Source: Bacteroidales bacterium
GTDB lineage: Bacteria; Bacteroidota; Bacteroidia; Bacteroidales; UBA932
Direction of reading: 5' to 3'
Assembly: GCA_017557535.1 (NCBI GenBank)
Contig: JAFYYM010000093.1
Span: 1 to 46,447, forward strand
Length of the DNA: 46,447 nucleotides
The translations under genes and the position numbers were made by a program. This document shows, one piece after another, positions 8,171-15,988 of this stretch; the first letter of the stretch is position 1; each line of letters opens with the position of its first letter. The notes under the pieces were generated by a model. It ran no database searches. It was not told the DNA's origin and saw only the letters and a list, made by a program, of their open reading frames with translations.

Positions 8171-9763
8171 TTAGTTATCAAGACAAGCCAGGAAGAATTC
8201 CTTTTCTGGAGATGCGGAATTGGAGATCCTTCCCTTGAGACGCCACACTCTGTTGTATATAACGCTTTTCTCTTTTTCCATTAGGGCTGAGATCGTGGTG
8301 GTTGAGAACCCGGCGGCAGTGAAGGCGTAAAGCTGAAAATCCTCCTCCTTCCAGGATGGGAATTCGGAGCGAAGTTTTGTCATAACCCCATTTTCACGCT
8401 TATCCAAAGTGTCCTCCAGTCTTTTGCGTACCTTCTTGTCACTCCTGAGGCCGCTCACTATCGACTTGACCTCCTTCAGGATCCTAGGCTGGAGGTTATC
8501 CGTACCCTCGTAGATGTAATACTGCTCGCAGAGCCTCTCCAGCGCCTCAAATCCGGGCCCTTCCGTCGGGTCTGGGCTCTGGGCCTGATCGGCCATCTTC
8601 TCCTTCACCGCCAACCTCTTCCTCAAATCCTCCGCTATCGTCATATACTTTTCTCTCTCAGCGACTTCCGCCTCCAGAACACGCCTCTGCGACGAACGGT
8701 AATACAGATAAGCCACCACCACGCCTCCTACAATCAGCAAAGCCGCGAGAGACAGAAGCCACATCTTAAGCCGAGCTGAGCGCAACTTCTCAGCCTGAAT
8801 GTCAGCCTGCCCTTGGATATAATCCCTCTGACTCGCTGACACCGCCCCTTCAAGAGCCTCAGATTGAGCTTTGTCACCATATTCGGAGACCCTTTCCAAA
8901 GCCCTCAGCGCCCTGGCGGTATCACCGGAACGGGAAGCGATCTGATATTCCCGGAAATCAGCATCGGCTGCATCCTCGTCACTCTCGACAGAAGCCTTCG
9001 CCTCTGAAAGCCACCTCAAGGCCTCTTTCTGGTCGCCCGCCAATGAATAAGAATATGCCAAAATACCCTTGTCGGTTGAACTCAGGGGATAATGAAGCTC
9101 ATTCGCCGCCCTTCCCAGCATGTCAATCGCCAGTGTCGGATCAGGGACGTCCTTGCTGACAGCGAGGGACGCGTACGACTCCAGACATCGAGCCTCCAGA
9201 AGGGTGTCCCTTGACTCGTGAGAGTCATAGAGTACGCTCTTGAATATCTCCTCTGCCGCCTCGAATTTTCCCGCCGCGGAATGCGCCTTCCCTATCTCCA
9301 GAAGGGTCCTCAGGCTTTCTCCCTCCTCTCCCGCAGCCTTAAAAGCTTCTGACGCCCTGGCAAGATATAATATCTCATCCGCAGAATTACCAGACACTCC
9401 GTTGGTTCTGGCCATATCACGGCAGATAAGCCCTTCCCGTAGAGTGTCTCCCGCCTTCCCGGCATATTCAAGAGCCTTGGTGTAGGAGACGATAGCCGCC
9501 GAATAACTACGCTCGTTAAACTGCGACCTTCCCAGGCAATATAGAGCCCTGGCCCTCTGACTGTCGTCCCCTCTTCTGACAAACCAGTCCGCGACCTTGG
9601 CCACATCGCTGGAGCTGACGGTGTTGACATATCCCATGTCCTCTTCCATCCTGTCCAGCAAAGCTCCCATCTGGGTGTCCAGACCAGTGGAGCACGCAGT
9701 CAAAGCAAAGAGGAGCATGATTTGAAACACGCTCTTTATTAGGCAATTACGCTTTCTTTCCAC
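8171..9763 (-). CDS. Membrane-anchored TPR sensor with cytoplasmic HTH domain
   Basis: A one-component transmembrane regulator. The protein (530 aa) starts with a basic N-region and a lipobox-like LTAC (Cys24), continues through about 300 residues of tetratricopeptide-like helices in the periplasm, then one membrane span (about 333-353, MWLLSLAALLIVGG), a coiled coil, and a C-terminal LuxR-like helix-turn-helix (about 486-515, AGFSTTTISALMEKEKSVI). This layout is a known Bacteroidota class with the sensor outside and DNA-binding domain inside. The start is a GTG at 9763; an in-frame stop lies just upstream and the next Met (residue 16) would remove the charged N-region. It sits 5 bases after the ThiL-like gene. 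Ligand and target genes are unknown; its neighbours, including the esterase, are the first candidates. Confidence 0.78.
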   Translation of the reverse strand: MERKRNCLIKSVFQIMLLFALTACSTGLDTQMGALLDRMEEDMGYVNTVSSSDVAKVADWFVRRGDDSQRARALYCLGRSQFNERSYSAAIVSYTKALEYAGKAGDTLREGLICRDMARTNGVSGNSADEILYLARASEAFKAAGEEGESLRTLLEIGKAHSAAGKFEAAEEIFKSVLYDSHESRDTLLEARCLESYASLAVSKDVPDPTLAIDMLGRAANELHYPLSSTDKGILAYSYSLAGDQKEALRWLSEAKASVESDEDAADADFREYQIASRSGDTARALRALERVSEYGDKAQSEALEGAVSASQRDYIQGQADIQAEKLRSARLKMWLLSLAALLIVGGVVVAYLYYRSSQRRVLEAEVAEREKYMTIAEDLRKRLAVKEKMADQAQSPDPTEGPGFEALERLCEQYYIYEGTDNLQPRILKEVKSIVSGLRSDKKVRKRLEDTLDKRENGVMTKLRSEFPSWKEEDFQLYAFTAAGFSTTTISALMEKEKSVIYNRVWRLKGRISNSASPEKEFFLACLDN

Positions 9764-9768
9764 GTTTT

Positions 9769-10779
9769 TTATTCATTGTTCCAACCCTGGGCCTTGACGG
9801 GCAGTTCCACTCCGTCCGGAGTCACCAGCACCGCCCCAACCTCCGGCTGGGCCATGTGGCCTATGATATCAAATGTCTGGAATTCCCGGCGGAATTTCTC
9901 GGCCGAAAGGATAGGAATCACGAACAGCAACCTGAAGTCATCGCCTCCATTCATCGCCGCTGAAACCGGATCTATGTCCATCTCTTTCCCGAAAGCGAAG
10001 CTATTACCCTCAAACGGTATCTTGTCCGCATAAACTTTCACCCCTAATCCGGAATCCCTGACAAGCTTCTTCAAAGAGTCAGATAGCCCGTGAGAGACAA
10101 GGAAACCAAGCGAGGGATAGATGCCGACCTCTTCCAGACGATCCACGGCACCAGCCGGAATCTCCGGTTTCAAATAACTTCCTATAAGCATCTTATACTT
10201 CTCGAGATCCGGCTGTGACGAATCGTCCGCAGTATTCTCGAAGCCTCGTTTTTCCCTCTCCAGGATCTGCTGCCCCAGATATGCCGCCCCTAGGCTGCCT
10301 GACACGCAGACCAAATCTTTGCTCCTGGCCTTGACTGTGCGCCCCTTGGTCAGCTTAAGTCTCTCACCATTGGCGAACACAGCGATTGTAAGCCCGTTAG
10401 GTGAAGGAACCAAGTCAAGGTCAACAGTTTTGAATCCGTGTTCCCTAACCGCCACGATCACTCCCGACCAAAGATCTTTGATGTGGCCGAAATCCAATTT
10501 GGCCGAAACACCAAGCCTTATCACTAGAGACTTGGGATGAGCCATAGCGGCGTAAATCTCCCCCGCCGCAGCTGATGCGCATTTATATCCCAAATGCTTT
10601 AGCGGGAAATAAGTGAGGTCAAAATCGATTCCTTCCACGAACAATCGACTTGCGGAGACAATCTCGCTCCCGGAAGCCGGCTCGTATGAGGGATTCGAGA
10701 TCCTGTCAATGCCAGCGCTCTCATAAAGCAATGATATCGCCTCCTCTTTTCCGTATTCTTTGAATGATTCCTCAGCCAT
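9769..10779 (-). CDS. ThiL / AIR-synthase-related protein
   Basis: 336 aa, related to thiamine-monophosphate kinase, which makes thiamine diphosphate. The recognisable parts are the N-domain segment EGIDFDLTYFPLKHLGYK, matching ThiL EGVHFDLxWxPxxxLGxK, the SGSLGAAYLG glycine segment, a GLS motif near the C-domain start, and GGDDFRLLF, matching the ThiL GGEDYELLF. The early G-D-D-A metal/phosphate motif of true ThiL is not seen, so catalysis is uncertain. No other thiamine genes are near. It heads a minus-strand operon with the TPR/HTH regulator and esterase. The function may be thiamine phosphate phosphorylation or that of an uncharacterised AIR-synthase-fold kinase. Confidence 0.65.
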   Translation of the reverse strand: MAEESFKEYGKEEAISLLYESAGIDRISNPSYEPASGSEIVSASRLFVEGIDFDLTYFPLKHLGYKCASAAAGEIYAAMAHPKSLVIRLGVSAKLDFGHIKDLWSGVIVAVREHGFKTVDLDLVPSPNGLTIAVFANGERLKLTKGRTVKARSKDLVCVSGSLGAAYLGQQILEREKRGFENTADDSSQPDLEKYKMLIGSYLKPEIPAGAVDRLEEVGIYPSLGFLVSHGLSDSLKKLVRDSGLGVKVYADKIPFEGNSFAFGKEMDIDPVSAAMNGGDDFRLLFVIPILSAEKFRREFQTFDIIGHMAQPEVGAVLVTPDGVELPVKAQGWNNE

Positions 10780-10807
10780 AGAGATCCATATTAATAGGTA
10801 GATATCA

Positions 10808-10834
10808 CAAAATTAGCACAAATTGTTAAATTTG
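10808..10834. promoter_or_regulatory. Back-to-back -7 boxes between divergent genes
   Basis: TAATTTTG on the minus strand (complement of 10808-10815) faces the ThiL-like gene and TAAATTTG (10827-10834) faces the EEP-family gene. Both match TAnnTTTG. No convincing -33 TTG lies 18-21 bases before either, so only the -7 halves are supported. Confidence 0.35.
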
Positions 10835-10856
10835 TGGTATTGAAACACTATCACTG

Positions 10857-11699
10857 ATGAAAAGAACTCTCCTCCTCTTGATGGCGACGCTCATGATCCT
10901 GCCAGGCAGCATGTCCGCCCAGAAAAAAAGTTCAGACATTAAAGTCATTTCTTACAATATCCGTCTCGGTGTGGCCAAGGATGGCACCAATTCCTGGGAA
11001 TTCCGTTATCCAGCCTCCGCAATGATGATAGTGGACCAGAAGCCGGATATTTTCGGACTACAGGAAGCCTACGACTTCCAGGTCAAGTACCTCGAGGAGT
11101 ACTGTCCAGGCTACAAGAGTGTAGGCGTGGGACGTGAGGACGGCAAACATGAGGGCGAGCACATGTCTATCTTCTACAACAAGAAGACAACCAAGCTTCT
11201 TAAATGGGGTACCTTCTGGTTATCCGAGACTCCGGATGTCCCTTCCCTTGGATGGGATGCCGCCTGCCGCCGTACCGCGACATGGGCCCTGATGAAAGAC
11301 AAGGCGAGCGGCAAGAAGTATTATTATGTGAACACCCACCTCGACCATGTAGGCTGGGAGGCACGGAAGAACGGAATGAAGCTCATTGTCGACAGGATTG
11401 ACAGCATTAATCCCAAAGGACTTCCTATGGTTGTCACAGGTGATTTCAACATGACTTATGACCGCCCTGAATTCGACGACATGAAAAAAATGATGAAAAA
11501 CGCCCGTGAGGAGGCTGCCAAGACCGACCACCACCAGACTTACAATGGTTGGGGGAAAGCCAGCCCGGATTCTATCATAGATTTCATTTGGTATAAAGGC
11601 TTCAGTTCTTGCCCGGTATACGAGACAATCACCAAGCCTTACATGGAGCGCAAATTCATCTCCGACCACTATCCAGTCACCGCGACTTTAGTCTTTTAG
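10857..11699 (+). CDS. Secreted endonuclease/exonuclease/phosphatase-fold protein
   Basis: A metal-dependent phosphodiesterase or phosphatase of the EEP (DNase I-like) superfamily, exported by a signal peptide (residues 1-21, cleaved after SAQ or before KK). All hallmark residues are present: Asn34 in SYNIR, Glu70 in LQE, His161 in NTHLDH, Asp196/Asn198 in GDFN, and Asp270-His271 in SDHYP. Length 280 aa is typical for the Bacteroidota secreted subfamily. Because it is exported, substrates are more likely extracellular nucleic acid, sphingolipid or phospho-sugars than chromosomal DNA; the sequence does not decide among them. The next gene on the same strand starts 77 bases later after a weak stem-loop. 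Confidence 0.88.
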   Translation: MKRTLLLLMATLMILPGSMSAQKKSSDIKVISYNIRLGVAKDGTNSWEFRYPASAMMIVDQKPDIFGLQEAYDFQVKYLEEYCPGYKSVGVGREDGKHEGEHMSIFYNKKTTKLLKWGTFWLSETPDVPSLGWDAACRRTATWALMKDKASGKKYYYVNTHLDHVGWEARKNGMKLIVDRIDSINPKGLPMVVTGDFNMTYDRPEFDDMKKMMKNAREEAAKTDHHQTYNGWGKASPDSIIDFIWYKGFSSCPVYETITKPYMERKFISDHYPVTATLVF

Positions 11700-11722
11700 A
11701 ACATTCATGTCCTCTTTTAACA

Positions 11723-11747
11723 TGCCGAGGGAGGCAGTGGCTCGGCA
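11723..11747 (+). terminator. Weak stem-loop after the EEP gene
   Basis: TGCCGAG (11723-11729) pairs with CTCGGCA (11741-11747) around an 11-base loop. There is no following T-run, so it may be a weak terminator, an attenuator or chance. Confidence 0.3.
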
Positions 11748-11776
11748 AGTGAACCCCTTGACTGAAAGAATAAAAA

Positions 11777-12991
11777 ATGAAAAGGTTATTTGTATTTGTT
11801 ATCAGCCTGATTATTCCGCTATGCTGCTATTCTCAAGGAGCTTTGAGGATGGCGAATCCGGAGAGATGCGGATTTGACCGAGGGAGGCTGTCACAGGTGG
11901 ACCGGGTCATTGAGGAAGCCATATCAGATAAGACAATCCCTGGTGCTGTGGTATCCGTCGTCAAGGGTGACAAGATAGCTTACCTCAAAGCCTATGGGAA
12001 CAGGGCTCTGGTCCCCGAGGTTGAGCCAATGACAGAGGAAACAATGTTCGATCTTGCTTCCGTGAGCAAATGTGTCGGGACCACACTGTCCTTCATGCAA
12101 TTGATTGAGAATGGTTTCGTCAGGCTCACAGACAGGGTGGACATGTACATTCCAGGTTTCAAGCCATGGGTGGATCCTGAGACGGGTGAGAGCGTTGATA
12201 TTACGATCAGGGATCTGATGACACACTCCTCCGGGCTGGACGCCTATGTCGTGGTGGATGACTATGTCGCTGAATATGGGGAGCTTACTCCAAACGAGTT
12301 CGAGACCTATATCGCCACAAAGGTCAATAGGAATTTCAAACCGGGAACCAAATGTCTCTACAGTTGCCTCAACTTCGTGACATTGCAAAGAATCCTTGAA
12401 AGAGTGACCGGTGAGCGTGTTTGTGATTATGCCCAAAGCCATATATTCACTCCCTTAGGCCTTAAGCACACGACTTATCTTCCTGATGATGAGCTCAAAA
12501 AGATGTGCGCCCCGACTGAGGTTCAGGCTGACGGGCTCCCGCTCCGGGGAGAAGTCCACGATCCTCTCGCACGCAGGATAATGGGCGGGAACTCCGGCAA
12601 TGCCGGGTTGTTCTCAAACGCCAGAGATCTCAGCGTCATTTGCGCGATGATCATGAACGGTGGCGAGCTGCCTAAAGGCGGAACCAGGATTCTCGGTCCG
12701 TTGACCATCGATTTGATGTGCGAGATTCCGATACAGAATGACCCTATGGTCGGCCGTGCCTTAGGTTGGGACAAAGACGGGTGGAACCCTGGTACCAGAG
12801 GGGATATTTTTGACCCGGAGACCAGTATCTGGCACACCGGATACACCGGTCCTTCCGTAGTGATTGACATGAAGACTAAAACCGCTCTCATTATCCTGAC
12901 CAACAGGGTCCATCCAGAGGATAAGGGTAGCCTGGCCAGACTCCGTGCCCAAGTCGCCAACATAGTCGCCGGTGCTGTCACGCATCCTTGA
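11777..12991 (+). CDS. Secreted serine hydrolase, class C beta-lactamase / EstB fold
   Basis: A 404-aa exported protein (signal peptide 1-19) of the beta-lactamase-related family, whose members act as esterases or D-amino peptidases and trim peptidoglycan fragments. The nucleophile motif is Ser95-Val-Ser-Lys98 (ASVSK). The second motif, normally YSN, reads Tyr195-Ser-Cys (LYSCLNF). The third is His353-Thr-Gly355 (WHTGYTG). The segment VHDPLAR followed by GGNSGNAGLFS is characteristic of the EstB-like subgroup found downstream of glycan-use genes in Bacteroidota. The Asn to Cys change affects a residue that normally assists catalysis, but several esterases of this fold tolerate substitution. 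True beta-lactam hydrolysis is not implied. Confidence 0.85.
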   Translation: MKRLFVFVISLIIPLCCYSQGALRMANPERCGFDRGRLSQVDRVIEEAISDKTIPGAVVSVVKGDKIAYLKAYGNRALVPEVEPMTEETMFDLASVSKCVGTTLSFMQLIENGFVRLTDRVDMYIPGFKPWVDPETGESVDITIRDLMTHSSGLDAYVVVDDYVAEYGELTPNEFETYIATKVNRNFKPGTKCLYSCLNFVTLQRILERVTGERVCDYAQSHIFTPLGLKHTTYLPDDELKKMCAPTEVQADGLPLRGEVHDPLARRIMGGNSGNAGLFSNARDLSVICAMIMNGGELPKGGTRILGPLTIDLMCEIPIQNDPMVGRALGWDKDGWNPGTRGDIFDPETSIWHTGYTGPSVVIDMKTKTALIILTNRVHPEDKGSLARLRAQVANIVAGAVTHP

Positions 12992-13000
12992 CAAGGAATA

Positions 13001-14236
13001 TCAGATCAGATCACGAATAATGTCATCGGAGGTGAAGAAATGATCCTCCGGGATACGGATATGCCCCTCGCTTCGCTCAGGAAGATTTGCGGGAATCCGG
13101 ACCAAAGCTCCCTCAGCCAGGAGAGAATCCACAACTTGATCACCCGCAAGTGAACGTAGCTCTGACTCAAGGAGGCCAACATCGGTTCGGAGAGGCAGCA
13201 TGATCCGCTCTACCCGGATGTCCTCCGGGGTCAATAATTCTTCTTCCCTGGAGTATCCAATGAGAGTCTCGCTATTCCAAGACCTTACGGAACTGGCTGA
13301 TAATGAATGCGCTCCCGGCCCAAGACCCACATAAGGGACCCGCCTCCAATAAGCACTGTTATGGACGGCTTCACGGCCAGGAAGAGCGAAATTGGAGATT
13401 TCGTAATGATGGTAACCGGCCTCACCAAGCCTCTGGCAAAGAATGTCATATTGACGCCGGCACTGCTCATCGGCAGCCTCTGTGAATTTACCTTGGGCTA
13501 TCAGTTTCTCAAGGGCGCTTTCCTCCTCAATTGACAACTGATATGCGGAGATATGCTCCGGTTCTAGTTCCAAAGCTCTGCCTAATGTCCCTGACCATAG
13601 CTCCTCTGACAACTGCGGAAGGCCGAATATCAAATCTATGCTGATATTCCCGACCCCGCAGCGGCGCAGAATCCGGAAAGCTTCAACCGCAGTGGCTGAG
13701 TCATGGCGTCGGTTCATCCATTTCAGGATTCCATCATCAAAGGACTGGATCCCCATGCTGATGCGGTTCACCCCCAGCGCCAAAAGTCCCCTCACATATT
13801 CCTCACCGTTCTCAACGATGTCCTCCGGATTCACCTCAACCGTGAATTCCTCCCATGAAGAGTCGCCTGCCCCGGAAGGGGTATGCCGGCCGAACCTGTG
13901 GCCGCCCGTGGCCTCATGAACGGGTGGCTCGCCGCAGGCGAGACGGGACGAAGCGCGAAGCGCGAAGGGTTCGGCGGTATAGCCCCTTCCGGGGCGGGTA
14001 ACCGCCGCTTCTAGGGTGTGGACGATTCGGGATAAAACATCAAGCGGAAGCACCGAAGGGGTGCCTCCGCCTATGTATAAAGTGTTGACATCCAGTGTCT
14101 GGGCAATCTCGTCCCGCCTCTCCTCTATCTCTTTGCACACAGCATCCGTATAAGCCGGGGAAGGTGTGCACACAACTGAGTAGAATCCGCAGTAAGTGCA
14201 GAAACTCTCACAGAAGGGGACGTGGAGATAGATCAC
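13001..14236 (-). CDS. hemW: HemW-type radical SAM protein carrying a palindromic insertion
   Basis: Heme chaperone / coproporphyrinogen III oxidase-like radical SAM protein. The 4Fe-4S motif CxxxCxxC is at Cys9, Cys13, Cys16, followed by GF; GGGTPS (57-61), EVNPED (134-139), SMGIQSFDD and GLPQ are all family motifs. Normal HemW is about 375 aa; this is 411 aa because residues about 80-124 (Arg/Gly/Pro/Ala-rich, no homology to HemW) are encoded by a 133-bp palindrome at 13866-13998, placed before EVNPED in the barrel. The C-terminal tail also carries NLPERSEG, encoded by a shorter repeat-like core. The frame remains open throughout, so a functional protein with an extra surface loop is likely. 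It begins 3 bases after the coiled-coil gene. Confidence 0.9.
   Translation of the reverse strand: MIYLHVPFCESFCTYCGFYSVVCTPSPAYTDAVCKEIEERRDEIAQTLDVNTLYIGGGTPSVLPLDVLSRIVHTLEAAVTRPGRGYTAEPFALRASSRLACGEPPVHEATGGHRFGRHTPSGAGDSSWEEFTVEVNPEDIVENGEEYVRGLLALGVNRISMGIQSFDDGILKWMNRRHDSATAVEAFRILRRCGVGNISIDLIFGLPQLSEELWSGTLGRALELEPEHISAYQLSIEEESALEKLIAQGKFTEAADEQCRRQYDILCQRLGEAGYHHYEISNFALPGREAVHNSAYWRRVPYVGLGPGAHSLSASSVRSWNSETLIGYSREEELLTPEDIRVERIMLPLRTDVGLLESELRSLAGDQVVDSLLAEGALVRIPANLPERSEGHIRIPEDHFFTSDDIIRDLI
13066..13081 (-). repeat. Possible remnant of a repeat core in the hemW 3' end
   Basis: CCTCGCTTCGCTCAGG shares the CTCGCTTCGCT core of copies A-C and the CTTCGCTCAGGA style of the short family. 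It encodes LPERSEG in the last 30 residues of HemW, where homologues usually read straight into the terminal T-x-x-G-x-x-x-S-D segment. Flanking arms are weak, so this is tentative. Confidence 0.35.
13866..13998 (-). repeat. 133-bp in-frame palindromic element inside hemW
   Basis: Outer arms 13866-13896 and 13968-13998 are inverted repeats of 31 nt with two mismatches and two single-base indels, including a CCCCGGAAGGGG block. Between them lie a smaller stem CTCGCCGCAGGCGAG (13928-13942) and repeated GCGAAGC units. It encodes about 44 residues in frame and adds that length over normal HemW. Sequence and arms are unrelated to the 85-bp family, so it appears to be a second element type. Confidence 0.8.
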
Positions 14237-14239
14237 CGC

Positions 14240-15154
14240 CTAACGGAGCAGGAGCTCGGTCTTGCCGAGGAAAGCCTGCGACGTGTAAGCCTCGATCGTG
14301 TAGATGCCAGGCTGATAGGTCGGGATATCGTTGAGATAGATGCTGAGGTCAACCTCCTTTCCTTGATAATCGACCTCGCGGGAAGCGGAGGCGACCATCG
14401 TCTGACCATTATAGTTGAAAGAAGTCTGTACACTGTTGGTGAGAAGAATGCCCTCAGGATCCTTGACACGGAGATAAACCCTCACCGGTCCCTTAGGAGC
14501 CAGATCATTCTCCACAAGGCTCAATGAGGCAAGCAACCTGACAACCCTGCTACTGCGGTCTGTGACCTTGTCAGAACTGTTGTAAGCGGCCACGCTCAAG
14601 CCCCTGGACTTGATGACCGAACCGGCTGCCACCTGGCCGGAAAGACTCTCAACCTGACCTTTGAGCTCAGCATTCTCTGCCCTGCTGGAAGCCGCCTCCT
14701 TGCGCGCGGCGGCCGCATCGGCTGTCAATTTATGGTTCAAAGTGTTAAGGGAATCAATCTGGACGATGTAGTTCCTCATGATGCTCCTGAGGGTGCCCAA
14801 CTCTTTCTCGTACTGGCGCATCTTCGCGCGGTTCGTAGCCTCGGTCTTCTGGATCCTCTCAATCAGCTGGTTGACCTCCTCCCTCGAGGAATCCAACTGG
14901 CTGTTGACAGACTCATATTCAGAGGTAAGGCTGTCATAGTCTCCCTTTAGGGCTATCATCTGCTGGGTAAGATCTTCCTTCTCAGCGTTAAGGTCTTTGA
15001 CAAGGGAAGACTTGGTTGTCCAAACATAGGCGAGACCTGCGGCCATAAGGGCGGCCACGGCGACAAGCGCCCACATCACGTTCTTCAGACTTTTGTTCTT
15101 CTGCTCCTGCTCTTCGCGCTGGCGGCGCTCCAGGATGGGATCAATTTCTGCCAT
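14240..15154 (-). CDS. Single-span membrane protein with long coiled coil, unknown function
   Basis: No named family recognised. The protein (304 aa from the ATG at 15154; a TTG at 15175 would add seven residues) has a charged N-tail rich in Glu/Gln/Arg, one membrane span at about 33-52 (VMWALVAVAALMAAGL), a long coiled coil at about 60-190 and a C-terminal domain of about 100 residues with beta-strand character (VRVYLRVKDPEGILL and IYTIEAYTSQAFLGKTELLLR). The layout suggests an inner-membrane protein with a periplasmic stalk and a small globular head, possibly a cell-envelope scaffold. It overlaps no neighbour but ends 3 bases before the hemW start, and likely shares its transcript. Confidence 0.7.
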   Translation of the reverse strand: MAEIDPILERRQREEQEQKNKSLKNVMWALVAVAALMAAGLAYVWTTKSSLVKDLNAEKEDLTQQMIALKGDYDSLTSEYESVNSQLDSSREEVNQLIERIQKTEATNRAKMRQYEKELGTLRSIMRNYIVQIDSLNTLNHKLTADAAAARKEAASSRAENAELKGQVESLSGQVAAGSVIKSRGLSVAAYNSSDKVTDRSSRVVRLLASLSLVENDLAPKGPVRVYLRVKDPEGILLTNSVQTSFNYNGQTMVASASREVDYQGKEVDLSIYLNDIPTYQPGIYTIEAYTSQAFLGKTELLLR

Positions 15155-15179
15155 AATATCGAATTCTTGGTTCAACTTG

Positions 15180-15215
15180 CAAAATTACGAAAACTATTTC
15201 TTTTTCTTATATTTG
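15180..15215. promoter_or_regulatory. Divergent -7 boxes between the coiled-coil gene and a small membrane protein
   Basis: TAATTTTG on the minus strand (complement of 15180-15187) precedes the coiled-coil gene, and TATATTTG (15208-15215) precedes the membrane protein at 15242. Both fit TAnnTTTG; a matching -33 box at the proper distance was not found for either. Confidence 0.35.
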
Positions 15216-15241
15216 TGATTACAGCAAAAAATGGGCAAAGT

Positions 15242-15724
15242 ATGAAATACATTGTAAGAGCGGTAAAATTCTTTATCTGGTTCTGCGTGGTCTTCTGCCT
15301 GATGTTGGCGATAATGGCGGTCATGGACATCGTCGACCCGGATCCGGATTTGATGTTCAGGGACGGTGTGAAATCAATGTGGCAAATAGCGATTTTGTTC
15401 GTCGCCGTCTCACTCATATACCCGCTGAGCGGTTTCATGAAAAAGGAGGCCATCATCCCTGGAGAATACAATGAGATACGAGACAGGATTATCGAATGCA
15501 TGTCCTCCAGGGGCTATATTCTTGAGACGGAGGATGGTGAGAACATGACTTTCCGTCTTCGCTCAAAAGCGGCCAGAGCTTTTAAGATGTTTGAGGACAG
15601 AATCACACTCACCCGGGAACCTGGTGGATTTGTGGTCGAGGGACTGCGAAAAATCGTCGTCCGAATCGTCAGGGCCCTCGAGTATGCTATCAGGGAAAAC
15701 GGGCAGGATGATTATTCAAAATAA
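15242..15724 (+). CDS. Small two-span inner-membrane protein, unknown function
   Basis: 160 aa from the ATG at 15242, chosen over a start at 15167 because the latter would begin inside the promoter region and lacks similarity in style. Two membrane spans (about 9-29 and 46-64) enclose a short periplasmic loop DIVDPDPDLMFRDG; the C-terminal 90 residues are cytoplasmic, mixed alpha/beta, and contain the segment EYNEIRDRIIECMSSRGYILE that resembles small cytoplasmic domains of Bacteroidota conserved membrane proteins. The DUF2007 gene starts 6 bases after the stop, so the two form a small operon. No function can be assigned. Confidence 0.7.
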   Translation: MKYIVRAVKFFIWFCVVFCLMLAIMAVMDIVDPDPDLMFRDGVKSMWQIAILFVAVSLIYPLSGFMKKEAIIPGEYNEIRDRIIECMSSRGYILETEDGENMTFRLRSKAARAFKMFEDRITLTREPGGFVVEGLRKIVVRIVRALEYAIRENGQDDYSK

Positions 15725-15730
15725 ACCATC

Positions 15731-15988
15731 ATGAAAAGAGAAGAAGATTTCAAGACCGTCATCACGGTCAATGATGCCATCAGCGCACAGATGGTGGCCG
15801 GGATGCTTATTGAGAACGGGATTCCGGCGGCGGTGTTCGGAGCTGACTCCACTGCCATGCTCAACGGAGTCGGGAACATCGACGTGAAGGTCAATGCCGC
15901 TGACTACGACGCTGCCATGGAGCTCATCAACACTCCAGCGGAAGATATTGAAGAAGAAGGTCTGGAGGAAGGAGAGGAAGAGGCCTAA
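15731..15988 (+). CDS. DUF2007-family small protein
   Basis: An 85-aa cytoplasmic protein of the DUF2007 type (putative signal-transducing, PII-like fold). The body shows the family pattern: VITVNDAISAQMVAGMLIENGIPAAVFGAD then IDVKVNAADYDAAMELI (each family segment about residues 10-68), followed by an acidic tail EEEGLEEGEEE. It is cotranscribed with the preceding membrane protein. Its TAA stop interleaves with the TAG stop of the opposing DUF3109 gene (four shared bases), leaving no space for a separate terminator. The role is unknown. Confidence 0.75.
   Translation: MKREEDFKTVITVNDAISAQMVAGMLIENGIPAAVFGADSTAMLNGVGNIDVKVNAADYDAAMELINTPAEDIEEEGLEEGEEEA

Noticed and set aside
9769-10779. GGDDF motif as a diguanylate cyclase sign
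   Set aside because: The surrounding sequence is ThiL/AIR synthase-like and the motif corresponds to the ThiL GGEDYELLF segment, not to a GGDEF active-site loop.
15985-15988. Interleaved stop codons of the convergent DUF2007 and DUF3109 genes as a regulatory feature
   Set aside because: Overlapping convergent ends are common in compact genomes; nothing beyond the overlap itself is seen.
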